Of a stretch of DNA of 64,000 bases, positions 23,574 through 34,516 are shown in pieces. Every line of letters begins with the position of its first letter. Position 1 is the stretch's first letter. Source of the stretch: Sequoia sempervirens (taxonomy: Eukaryota; Streptophyta; Pinopsida; Cupressales; Cupressaceae); assembly GCA_007258455.2 (NCBI GenBank), contig VDFB02270651.1, positions 697,422,197-697,486,196 of the forward strand, read 5' to 3'. Position numbers and translations under genes: made by a program. The notes under the pieces were generated by a model. It saw nothing but the letters and a program-made list of their open reading frames with translations, had not been told where the DNA came from and did not search any database.

Positions 23574-25400
23574 TATGGACACCAAAAAAGTATCCCTTCT
23601 ACTTTTTCTATCTCGTTTGGGCCCTCCTTGTGATTTTGGCTTAAATTTTCCTTGATTTAATGTTGTAATGTGGATAATACATTCACATTAGGTCTTGGGC
23701 TCTTGTGAACTAAAAGGATTCAAGTGGTACCTTACTTAAGAGTTGTAAAGTGTTGTAACACACTTTCACACTTTTCTAGGGTCTTGTTAATATATTTCAC
23801 CTAAATAGCCTATTTTCATCATTTACTAAGCCTTATTTCAAAGTGTTGTAAAGTTTTGTAACACTTTCACACTTTTCTAGGATTGTCTTTAAATATTGGG
23901 CTTTCTTATGCTTTAATTGGCCCCATTTTGTATCCACAGGGCTTACTTATGTGTATTTTTCAGAATAATCCCAATAAAAAATAATTAAAGCATCAAAATT
24001 CTGAAACCCACCTTAAACTCCTAAGGTGGGACTCATTTTCCATTCTTGGCGAATGAGTCCCCTGAGGTGGGACCCATTTTTCCAAGGTGGCGAATGAGTC
24101 CCCTTTAGCTCAAAATTCAAATTTAATTCAAAATTATAGCAAGTTTTGATTCTCCAAGATCTAAGGTTAGCCTATGATGTTGTAATTTCAAGAATTATTT
24201 CATAATTGATAATAAATACAAGCTTCTTCCCCTCATTTTCATACCTAATATTCATGTATTCATGCATATAGTTTACAAGAGTATTTGAGCATCCATAAGA
24301 GAATTGAAGGAACTTCAAGTGTAGATTATCAAGAAATCAAGAGCATTTTCAAGTGGTCTTCATCATGTCAAATATTTTTTGCATCATGTTTTTTTAGAGC
24401 TAACATTTGTGATGTAGGATTGTGTGATTCAAGCAAGCATTGCATTCAAGATCTATCAACATCAAGCTAGATTCCAAGTACACATCCATTAGAGCTAATA
24501 CTCACATGTTTGCAACACCCTATTGCTAGGGTTTGGTGAGTTAAAACATCATTCTTTGATCATTCATCATTCTCCATTCTATTTCATTTCATTTCAAGGG
24601 TTTACTTACCAACAAGGGGTTTGACCAAGGAAAACCCCTATTCACTAACCCCATAACATTTTTCCCTCTTCTTATGTGTGATTTGCAGGGATAGGTTACA
24701 GATTTACCAAGAAGTTGAGATTGGAAAAGTGATCAAAGAAATTCAAAGTTGTCAAAGTCCTAAGAGAATCTTGGAGAAGATCTACAAGTTTAATTCTATA
24801 GTTTAGACCTGGATTTGTATTAGGAGTAGAAGAGTAGACTGAGGGCTATAGTTTCCTATTTTGAATTTTTAGAAATCCAGAGGTGGACTAATTCTCCACT
24901 ATTGGAGAATGAGTCCCACTACCTAGGACAAAACAAGAATTTTGCAGATCTGAGTACCCATTTGTTTGAAAATTATTCCTGCATATTTTCCAAAAAACTA
25001 AACTAAGTCACCCAACTTGGCATATGAGTCCTAGTTTGCATCAACAATGAATTTATTAGGATTCTAGAGCTCCATTCTATCTTCTTCAACTTCCCAAGTG
25101 CACATCTCCAGTTTCACAACTTTCTGTTACATTTTACTTGCATTATTAGATCATTTTGTACAAGTTTTCATATCACCATGTGTTTTCAACATCTTTCATT
25201 TTTCAAGTTTACACTTGGTGGTGAACCCATTTCTTGTCTTCATTCATCTCCAAGGATATCTTACAATCATATCTCTCATATCCTTCATTGGGTTGAGATC
25301 TCTAAGGTATTCTTGAATGCGAGCATTGTGAAATTGGATTCCCCTTCCTTTCCCTTTTTGTGTGGACAAGGAAGTTGTGTATTCATTTCTAGTGTCCACA
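23574..25400 (+). repeat. 5' LTR of the 23574-32741 element
   Basis: Begins TATGGACACC and ends CTAGTGTCCACA; TGGACAC and GTGTCCA are perfect inverted ends. Two adjacent inverted-repeat motifs lie in U3 (24024-24060, 24066-24095), a degenerate TATA (AATAAATAC, near 24211), an intron-like segment 24536-24688, and another inverted repeat at 24893-24924. Confidence 0.9.
24536..24688 (+). other. Intron-like segment in LTR (153 nt)
   Basis: Donor GGTTTG|GTGAGTT, acceptor GATTTGCAG|GGATAGG. Same length as the segment in the 3' LTR (31885-32037). Confidence 0.6.
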
Positions 25401-25403
25401 TTT

Positions 25404-25416
25404 TGGTGAACCTGAC
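25404..25416 (+). promoter_or_regulatory. Primer binding site
   Basis: TGGTGAACCTGAC follows the LTR end CCACA and the spacer TTT. Confidence 0.8.
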
Positions 25417-25870
25417 TTTTGAACATCATAATTCTGATTTGGAGTACATTTACATCCTAGATTTAGCTTGCACTAACATTGCATTCCTTAATTTGCATTC
25501 TAGGGTTTCAAAATTTTCATTAGTAAAAAGTTCATTTAGCTTGCATTATTTCACTTAATTTCATTAAAAATCAATAAATTTCTACATTTACATCTCAAAT
25601 TAGCATTAGAAAACATAAAAAAGCATAAAATTCATTTCAAAATTTTAAAAATTTTCAAAAAAATTAGTACCAGGGCTCATTCACCACCTTGGGTGAATCA
25701 GTCCCTTTGCAATTTTTGCACTATATTTTCTATCATTTAATCTTTATTTTTTGAGTTTATGTTTTCTATTCCTGCATTTAAGTTTTACTTTCTAGAATTT
25801 TTGTTTCAAGCAATTTATTTTTGTTAGCTTACATTGCATTTACATTAACCTTGCATTTAGTAGCCTTTGC

Positions 25871-27109
25871 ATGAGTGTTTGGTGTCCTATTACTAATACT
25901 ATAGTGAGAAGAAGTTTGAGACTCATGTCATCCTGTGATAACACAATCATTATGGATCTTGGGTTATCTATAGCTTCCACTCCTCGTATTGACACTAGTA
26001 CACTAGGAATGGATAATACCCTTAGCAACTCTTTTCCTTCAAGTACTATGCAAGTTGAACCACTGAATGATAATGTCCTACAAGAGAAAATAATTCAAAT
26101 CTATGAGAACTTAGAAAACCTCCAACATCAAGTATGCCTTGAAAACATTTCAACTACTGCAATTCCTACCATAGAAAACATCCATCACATGATTGAAAGT
26201 GAGGATGGCCTTCACATTGTCAAAAACATAGTTGAGATATGTACAAAACATCTTCCTTCAACCTCTAGTGCTCCTACACCAACAAACAATGTTGCAAGCT
26301 AACAAGGAACTCAAATTCCTCCTCCCTCAACAATAGCCTCAATACCTACCTATACCACTCCTCAAGTAACAACAATAATGCAACAAGTTCGTAATTTGAT
26401 TCCTTCCCTAAGTATTCCTGCTAGCATCCCTAGTTCCTACGTGGCATCACATGTTCTATCTTCTAGCACACTACCACCTATAAACATTCCATTCACCTAT
26501 CCTACTAATGCATACACTCCATCACCACTTTCACTTCCATCTCATACCACTTGTAATGATCCTCTCATAACACAACTTTTCCAAACTATTTCATCCATGC
26601 AAAAGAAAATCTCCACCATAAACCAAAATCAAAATGGCCCAGACACATATTATGTCAGAAGTATCCCATTATCCTTGGCAATATTGCAAACGCTGATGCC
26701 ACAAGGAATAGAGGTGCCTAGATTTGAGAAATATGGAGGGAAGGGAGATCCTTCTAACCATGTTAATGCCTACACCACATTATGTATTGACTTTGTTCTT
26801 GATGATAAATTGTTGGCAAAACTCTTTCCTAGGTCCTTAAAAGATATTTCTTTGGAATGGTTTTCTTCTTTACCGAACAATTCAATTCATTCATTCAATG
26901 AACCTTTTGACACATTTTTAAACCATTCCCAATTGCATATGACTCCCAAGAAAACCTTGGCTGATTTGATGAGATGCAAGAAAAATGAGGAAGAAAAGAT
27001 AACTGATTTTATCTCATGCTATCAATTGCTTTATTCCCAAATCGATGTCAAGATCCCCGACCCACACCTTCAAAATATGTTTATAAAAAACTTTCAAACT
27101 AAAATTTAG
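25871..27109 (+). pseudogene. gag (capsid region), Ty3/gypsy Tat-type, one internal stop
   Basis: One frame runs 25871-27109 (413 codons) with a single TAA at 26300-26302. The N-terminal third is polar, with a coiled-coil-like stretch near 26080-26140. A Pro/Ser/Thr-rich linker follows (26380-26560). The retrotransposon Gag capsid domain is at about 26700-27100: it opens GIEVPRFEKYGGKGDPSNHV and continues with SLEWFSSLPNNSIHSFNEPF, the usual aromatic-rich core of this family (Pfam Retrotrans_gag). A stop at 27107-27109 and a frameshift separate it from the zinc-knuckle-like string YCHYHQQNRHDT.HC near 27514-27556. Gag forms the cytoplasmic virus-like particle that packages element RNA. The alternative TTG start at 25871 is uncertain; an ATG lies just downstream. 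Confidence 0.85.
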
Positions 27110-27483
27110 GAAAGCTCACTATGATGAAATTCCCATACTGCATGCACTTATGTACTACCCTTTGTGATTATCAAAATTTTGTTAGTAGTCAAGATACAAG
27201 GTTCACTTCTAGTCGAATTGAGAGATCCAAGCCAGCCAACCAAAACAATTTCCAACCTTTTAGAAAAAAATAAAAAGGGTTCTTGCAATTCAACCCCCCT
27301 CAATAAATAACTCAACATGTTAATAACCAAGTAGCTTCTATCAAAACTGTGGTTCCCTTTAGTTATGGAGATCCGAAAAGACAATTCACACCCTTACTCG
27401 ACACCCTTCATAACACAATATCCTAACTTTTACAATAGAAAATGATTACCTTGCCTCCTATAAAAACACCCAACCCTAATAAG

Positions 27484-28338
27484 CCTTTACCCCCAAGCTT
27501 TAAATCAACTCCCTATTGCCACTATCATCAACAAAATAGACATGACACATAACATTGCAATCATCATAAAAATCTTGTGCAAGACCTCATTGATTCCGGC
27601 CATTTATCCATTGTAGGTGTTAGTGATCAAGGAAATAATTTTGTTGCCCCTCTAAAACAAAACTTTCAAATTTTCACTAATATAATGCCCAAACATAATA
27701 TTTCATTTGTCAAAGCTAGTGAAACTGCAAAGAATGATGTGATGAATGTTGATACAGATGATGAACATAATTATCCTATTACAAATGATATCAATGACAA
27801 TCCTATGGATGAAATGGTAGGAGTGATAGATTTCATCCCTCGTAAAGGATGACCTAAGATCCCTCGTGATATTGCTTTCTCCTCTAATGATATAATTAAA
27901 CATCCACCTGATGGTCCTCTCTACATAGTTGGCCATATCTATGAAAAGCCCACTAATGGGATATTAATAGATCCTTCTTGTGGAGAGAATGTGATCACTG
28001 AGGAGTTCTTATTATTGAATGAACTTTATCAAGATGAATATGATAAATTGAAATCATGGATCAAGACGCACAATGGATTTGTGTTCCCTACGATAGGATC
28101 AATCACCCTATCATTACAAATAGGACCAAAAACATTAGATGTAACATTCTTCATTATCCCAAAGTTGAACCAATTTTGTTTGAGGCTAGGCCGTCCATGG
28201 CTTTGCTCAATGAAATTCATCCCTTTGGTTGTGCAAAAATGCTTAAAGTTTCCATTTGACAATGAAATATTTACCGTTCACCATAACAGCTTTAACCCCT
28301 TGTATTCCAAAGGAGACTCTTTCTTACAATCCTTTTGA
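27484..28338 (+). pseudogene. Zinc-knuckle remnant and retropepsin-like protease
   Basis: A single frame with two internal stops covers 27484-28338. After the knuckle comes an acidic linker (DTDDEHNYPITNDINDNP), then a protease-like domain at about 27905-28240: GPLYIVGHIYEK.., GILIDPSCGENVIT, and LGRPWL. The order xPLY-LID-LGRPW is that of aspartic retropepsins in Tat-type elements (compare 51935-51440). The active-site triplet, usually D-(T/S/N)-G, reads D-P-S-C-G here, so catalysis is doubtful. In an active element this enzyme cuts the Gag-Pol polyprotein. No RT is fused downstream. Confidence 0.65.
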
Positions 28339-29170
28339 CCCAAGCCCATGGAACCTATCAAGCAATGAGAATATTTTATTTTCATATCTTACCAAAAATT
28401 CAAAGCAAAGAAAATAGTTGAACTATCCCTCTGATACATGTCCCCCTCTACTTCTGCACCTCCCATCCTTGATGCAACCATGCTTGAACCTAAACAAGAT
28501 CCAAACAACCAAGAACAACCAAAGATAGAAACTTCACCTACATCGTCCAAAATATGAAGAGACAATGAAAGCAACTCTGTCATAACTCCTAGAATAAAAC
28601 AAGTTTACAAAGCAAAAGAGAAAGTGGATAAACAACCTCCTATGTTTCCTTTCGTTCCTCCCCCTAGGGAAGAAAATAACCTATGGTTGATCAACTCACT
28701 CCTTTCCAAACACAACTTGAAAACAAAACCAAAAGAAACAAAGGTTTTAGAGAGAATAGGTGTAGATGTCATGACATTTCTCACAAGTTACATGAATAGT
28801 TAAGTAAAGAAAATAAAAATCCAAACTTGACTGAAGCAATGCATGATGATAGTCATCCCCAACCAAAACAAAATGACCCAACATAAGAATCACAACGAGA
28901 GATTAACTCTTCGATGGACATTATCATTCATCCTCCTATTGTGATTAATTTGGATGATGATGACAATATTTCTAAAATTGAAGAAGAGGTGCATAATGAA
29001 TTGAACACATTATTTTCCTCTTCGATGGGCTTAAATGAGAAATATCCTATATAGAGTGATGAACTTGGTACTTCTCCTAGTTCGGAACTTTCCCTTGTCC
29101 CTTTGGCTAGTTGTATGCCTATGGTATACAATGAACATGATTGGGAGGTGGATGAATTGCTCGACAGTTG
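28339..29170 (+). pseudogene. C-terminal spacer of the gag-pro frame, unknown
   Basis: In frames broken by several stops one can read a Pro/Gln-rich stretch, then PPREENNLWLINSLLSKH near 28655-28710, then near 29060-29168 an ending with SLVPLASCMPMVYNEHDWEV and a stop. The same nucleotides (TTTGGCTAGTTG...GAACATGATTGGGA) recur at 14605 and 1795 in the shorter elements. I know no domain here. Confidence 0.4.
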
Positions 29171-29359
29171 AATCACATTTCCCTTACTATTCTTTTTCAT
29201 TTTCTCTTTCTTTTTTTTTTCTTTGGTGTGATTTCATGTGAATAATGTGATCCCCCATGATGTTTTGTTTTGTTTTCTCTCTCTTTGTGACATTCTTCTA
29301 TGTGTACCTTCATTCTTCTCTATATTTTATATCACTCTCATCTTTTTATCTTTATCTTT

Positions 29360-29660
29360 TTCTTGTCTTTTCCTTTTGGGGATGATGCAAGGCATCGAGA
29401 CATTCATGTCTCCTTCATGTTGACCAAAAAGGTTTTCTTTTTATTTTCCTTTTTATTTTATCTTTTACTTGTGTTTTACTTTTGGGGATGATGTAAGGTA
29501 TTGAGACATTCATGTCTCCTTCATGTTGACCCAAAATCTTTTCCTTTTTATTTCACCTTTTATTTTTCATTTGTCTTGTGTTTTCCTTTTGGGGATGATG
29601 CAAGGTGTTGAGACATTCATGTTTCTTCCATGTTGACCCAAAAGGTTTTTCCTTGTTTTC
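29360..29660 (+). repeat. Minisatellite, three units of about 105-110 bp, hairpin-bearing
   Basis: Each unit has TTTTGGGGATGATG.AAGG, then GAGACATTCATGT(C/T)TC, then ..CATGTTGACC. Fourth array of this family in the window, always between gag and PPT. Confidence 0.85.
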
Positions 29661-30915
29661 CCTCTCTTTGCATGCCATTCTTCCAGTTCTATGTATTTGG
29701 GGAATGATTAAAGTTCTAAGCTCTCTAATATAATTATAGCAAATAACATAGTTACCCCAAATCCATAGATCCCTTATGTGTTTGGTGTGGTCATTTTTGG
29801 GTCATCCCCTCCCTTTTCTTTTTATCTTGCATGATGCAACTTTACTTGGAAACATCTAACTTGGAATAGGGCTTTCCAAGTTGGCTCTCATGTATTATTT
29901 CTTGTTAGAAATTTTCATTTTCTACTTTAAAGTAATTTCTCACATCATGGTGTTAAGAAATTCCTTTAAAGTGGGGGCATACATTCTCATTACTCTTTTT
30001 ACATTTTCCTTTTTATTGGTTCTTAGTACAACCTTCTTACTTCATACATTGCATTTATCGCTTTGTGGATGACATTGGGTGTAATGTCCTTCAGGAGTGT
30101 GATCTATCTTAGCATATTGCATTCCTCTTAGTGGCTTGATGTGACACACTACATACCCTAAGTTGCAAATCTTCTATTCTTTGATTGGTCCTCTCTTGGA
30201 GACATTAGGAAGAATGTTCCCTAAGTTAAAGACCTCACATGAACTAAGCAAGACTCCTTTGAACATTATTTGCATGTTGCATTTTTAATTTTTTATATGG
30301 CCACCTTACATAACACAACTTGCATTCCTATGGAGCCATTGCATTTGTTCATGAGTTCCAAGCATACAATTTTTTTTTTGTCTCATGAAGCTTGAAATAC
30401 CATTTTTTTCTTTTTGTGACACCTTATTAAAGTTATTAGGAGGTATAACTTTGGTATGGTTGAGCGGGAAGCCCATTCCAAGGCATGAATTTCCCCATAG
30501 CCACATTTATGTGTGTGAGTGCAAACCATCCATGAGTGTATGTTTCTCACTTGGTGGAAAGCCAGGAATTCCATCACCTCAAAGTGAGTATGTGTTTTTT
30601 TGGAAAAAAAACCTAGATCTGATCCACATCATGTTGGACAAATGGTCGAAGCTTGATCTGATTCTTTCTTTTCCTTTCCTTTTTCTCTCTTTCATTTATA
30701 GAATTGTATACTTGTGCCTTTTTCTTGTTCTTGATATCATTTTCATGTGTGTTCCCTTATGCTTATGTTGGTTTGTCTTGGGATCTTCATCTTGGGGGCT
30801 TGATCACCCCTCTTAATCATTTTCATCCCATCTTGCTAGCTTGGTTCATTGGAACCCTTCTTCATGTGTGTTGGTCTACTTTAGTGTTAGTTTGAAGACA
30901 GTTCATCCTCTCACT
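29661..30915 (+). other. 3' internal region up to the PPT, non-coding
   Basis: Aligns block for block with 8986-10288 and 15176-16429. A 143-codon plus frame at 30385-30816 is not shared by the sister copies and is taken as chance. Confidence 0.55.
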
Positions 30916-30930
30916 AAAGTGGGGGCTAAA
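30916..30930 (+). promoter_or_regulatory. Polypurine tract
   Basis: AAAGTGGGGGCTAAA precedes the LTR start TATGGACATT. Confidence 0.9.
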
Positions 30931-32741
30931 TATGGACATTGAAAAAGTAACCCTTCTACTTTTTTTGTCTTGTTTGGGCCTTCCTTGTGATTTTGGATTA
31001 ATTTTCCTCGATTTAATGTTGTAATGTGGATAACACATTCACATTAGGTCTTGGGCTCTTGTGAACTAAAAGGATTCAAGTTTTTCCTTACTTAAGTGTT
31101 GTAACACACTTCCACACTTTTCTAGGGTCTTGTTTTAATATATTTCACCTAAATAGCCTCTTTTCATCATTTACCAACCCTTATTTGAAAGTGTTATAAA
31201 GTGTTGTAACACACTTTCATACTTTTCTAGTTTTGTCTTTAATAATTGGGCTTTCTTCTACATTAATTGGACCCATTTTGCATCCACAGGCCTTACTTAT
31301 GTGTATTTTTGAGAATAATCCTACTAAAAATTATTTAAAGCATCAAAATCTAGAAACTCACCTTAAATTCCTAAGGTGGGACTCATTCGCCATTTTGGGC
31401 GAATGAGTCCCCTTAGGTGGGACCCATTCTCCTATGATGGACAATGAGTCCCCTTTAGCTCAAAATTCAAATTTAACTCAAAATTCTAACAAGTTTTTAT
31501 TCTCCAAGATCTAAGGTCGGCCTGTGATGTTGTAATTTTGAGAATTATTGCATAATTGAGTATAAATACAAGCTTCTTCCCCTCATTTTCATACCTAGCA
31601 TTCAATTATTCATACATATAGTTTACAAGAGCATTTGAACATCCATAAGATCATTCAAGGAATTTCAAGGGCAGATTATCAAGCAATCAAGAGAATTTTC
31701 AAGTGTCATTCATCATGTCAAAGATTTTTTGCATCATGTTGTTTCAGAGCTAACAATGTGATCTAGGATTGTGTGATTCAAGCAAGCATTGCATTCAAGA
31801 TCTATCAACATCAAGCTAGATTCCAAGTCCACATCCATTAGAGCCAATACTCACATGTTTGCAGCACCTTATTTCTAGGGTTTGGTGAGTTGCAACATCA
31901 TTATTTTTTCATTCATCATTCTCCATTCTATTTCATTTCATTTCAATGGTTTAATTACCAAGAAGGGGTTTAACCAAGGAAAACCCCTATTCACTAACCC
32001 CATAACATTTTCCCCTCTACCTATGTGTGATTTGTAGGGATAAGTTGCATATTTACCAAGAAGTTAAGATTGGAAAAGTGATCAAAGAAATTCAAAGTTG
32101 TCAAAGTCCTAAGAGAAGCTTGGAGAAGATCTATAGGTTGAATTCTACAATTTTGGACCCGAATTTGTATCAGGAGAAAAAGAGAAAACTAAGGGCTATA
32201 GTTTCTTGTTTTGAATTTATAGAAATCTAGAGGTGGAATGATTCACCACTATTGGTTACTACCCAGACGAAAATAGGAAGTTTGTAGATCTAATTAACCA
32301 TTTGTTTGAAACCCATTCTTACATTTTTTCATAAAATTGGACTAAGTCCCCCAACTTGGCGTATGAGTCCCAATTGTCATCAACAATGAATTTTTAGGAT
32401 TCTAGAGCCACATCCTGCCATATTCAACTTCCCAAGTGCACATATCTAGTTTCGCAACTTTCTTTTGCATTTTACTTGCATTCTTAGGCCATTTATTACT
32501 AGTTTGCATATCACACTATGTTTTCAAACATTTTGCATTTTCCAAGTTTACACATGGTGGTAAACCCATTTCTTGTCTTCATTAATCTCCAAGGATATCT
32601 TATAGTCATATCTCTCATATCCTTCATTGGGTTGAGATCTCTAAGATATTCTTGAATATGAGCATTGTGAAATTGGGTCCCCTTTCCTTCTTCCCCATTT
32701 TTATGGACAAGGAAGTTGCATATCCATTTATGGTGCCCATA
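30931..32741 (+). repeat. 3' LTR of the 23574-32741 element
   Basis: Aligns with 23574-25400 and ends GGTGCCCATA. TATA box 31561-31569; intron-like segment 31885-32037 (GTGAGTT to TTTGTAG). U3 inverted repeat at 31378-31411: arms GGGACTCATTCGCC and GGCGAATGAGTCCC, and a second, weaker one at 31418-31451. Confidence 0.9.
31561..31569 (+). promoter_or_regulatory. LTR TATA box
   Basis: TATAAATAC about 630 nt into the LTR. Confidence 0.7.
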
Positions 32742-33175
32742 GTTAGTTTTTAAAGGAAGGTCATTACTAGGCCAACAATGGCAATGGGCATGAAGACAAG
32801 GATTAAGGTGCTAGGAAAATATTAAAATATAGTCATAGACTTAGGAAAATTTTCACAAAGAGTTCTAACCCCGAAAATAATGACAAGTATTTAGAATGAC
32901 CATGGGCACTGACCAGTATTATTAGGACTTAAGGGTCGGTAAGAGAACAATATTGATGGCATAAGTAGTGAATTTAATGACTGGGAAATTGGATCATAAT
33001 TTCAACAAAAAAATAGAACACCAATCAAGTTTTTAAGACTCAAAGGTTAATTTGGAAGGGCTTTCATAACACAAACCCTAAAATAGTGATGAGGAACATA
33101 ACCCTGAGCCTAAGATGAGGGTCAAAGCTAAATATTGCAAAATTTTAAAATGGAACCAAAGAAAATTTTGAAGGG
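32742..33175. other. Flanking DNA, no gene recognised
   Basis: Begins with the right target duplication GTTAG (32742-32746). No coding frame or LTR block is visible up to the junction with a family B LTR. Confidence 0.45.
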
Positions 33176-34516
33176 TTCCATCAGGACTCATTCGCCACCT
33201 TGGGCATATGAATCCTATGTGGCCTAAAATTAAAATTAATTCAAATTCTTGGTAGGATTTTATCCTCCTAGTTCTGATGTCAACTTGTACTATTGTAATT
33301 TCAGGAATTCTTGCATAATTAATTATAAATACAAGGTTATTTCTCTAAGTTTCAACTAAGCATTCAAGTATTCATGCATATAGCAAGTTTGAGTTCACAA
33401 GAGCATTCAAGCTTCTACAATAGCATTCGAGGGTAGATTATCAAGCATTTTAGAGCATTATTCAAGCATCAAGCATCATGTCAAAGTCTTCATGCATAAT
33501 TTTTGTTATTGAGCTAACAATTATGATGTAGGGTTTCATGATTCAAGATATGATTTCATTCAAGATCTATCCTATTCAAGCAAGAGTCAAGATCTATATC
33601 CTTTGGAGCCAGCTAATACATGTTTGAAGCACTTTATTTCTAGGGTTTGGTGAGTTGAAACATCATATTTTGTTCATTCATCATTCTCCATTCTTATTTC
33701 ATTTCATTTCATTTCAAGGTTTGACCAAGGAAAACACCTTTCCACTAACAAAACAACATTTTTCCCTCTCTTTAGTGTGTGATTTACAGGTTTAGGCTGA
33801 AAACACATTGAAGAGAAAGATTGAAGAAAGTTGTTGAAGTGTTCAAAGTTGTCAGAGTTTTCACCTTGCATTGGAGATACTTGGAAGACTTCTATAGGTT
33901 ACAAATCAAGGGTTTGGATCCGAAAATCAATTGGGAAGCATAGAGAAAACCTTGAAGACTAGATTTAGACTTTAAAGTTTCAAAAAAATCTAATTGGAAT
34001 AATATGCCAGTTCTAGCATATGAGTCCTAGTTTAGGTCAATTTTTAGCTTTTTACAAATTTAGATACCCATTTGCCAAATTCCTGTTTCTGCACAAAAAC
34101 CTAGATCTAGGACTGATTCGCCTAGCTGAGCATATGATTCCTAGTCAATATTAAAGTCACTATTTTCATCATTTTAGAGCTCCATTTAGTCATCTTCAGG
34201 TTTCCAGGTGCATATTTCTAAGATATCATTTCCTTGTTTTGATTTTCATGCATTTATAGGTCATTTAGTTAAATATTACACCATATTAGGGTTAAGAATT
34301 TCATCTTGCATTGTATTTATCTTTCCAAGCCCTAGCTTGGTGGTGAACCCCTCATTAGTAACTTACAATCATACCCTATGAAAACCCTATTGCAAGATCT
34401 CTTTCTCCTTTGCCTTGAGATCTCTAGGGTTATCCTTGAATGAAATAATTGGAAAGTGGGTTTTCTCTATGTCCTAAACCATACGAAAGAATCCTAACCC
34501 ATTTTCCATCATTTCA
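33176..34516 (+). repeat. LTR fragment, family B, 5'-truncated
   Basis: Starts inside the LTR at an inverted-repeat motif (33183-33212). Carries TATA box 33324-33332 and intron-like segment 33650-33789 (140 nt, GTGAGTT to TTTACAG), and ends TCATTTCA like the LTR at 13104. No PBS follows, so it may be the right end of a 3' or solo LTR. Confidence 0.75.

Larger units (their letters stand above)
23574..32741 (+). mobile_element. Non-autonomous LTR retrotransposon with gag and protease, 9.2 kb
   Basis: Two 1.8-kb LTRs (23574-25400, 30931-32741) enclose PBS, gag with a capsid domain, a zinc-knuckle remnant, a retropepsin-like region, a C-terminal spacer, a minisatellite and a PPT. No RT, RNase H or integrase motif is present in any frame between 28340 and 30915. 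Matching LTRs with a near-perfect target duplication show a single insertion event, so the lack of pol predates insertion or is an internal deletion of this copy. Confidence 0.85.

Noticed and set aside
25178..25558. 126-codon plus frame
   Set aside because: It lies across the LTR end and PBS; no homologous frame is kept in the sister LTR.
30385..30816. 143-codon plus frame with hydrophobic segments
   Set aside because: The matching 3' region in the other elements lacks the frame; the hydrophobic look comes from T-rich DNA.
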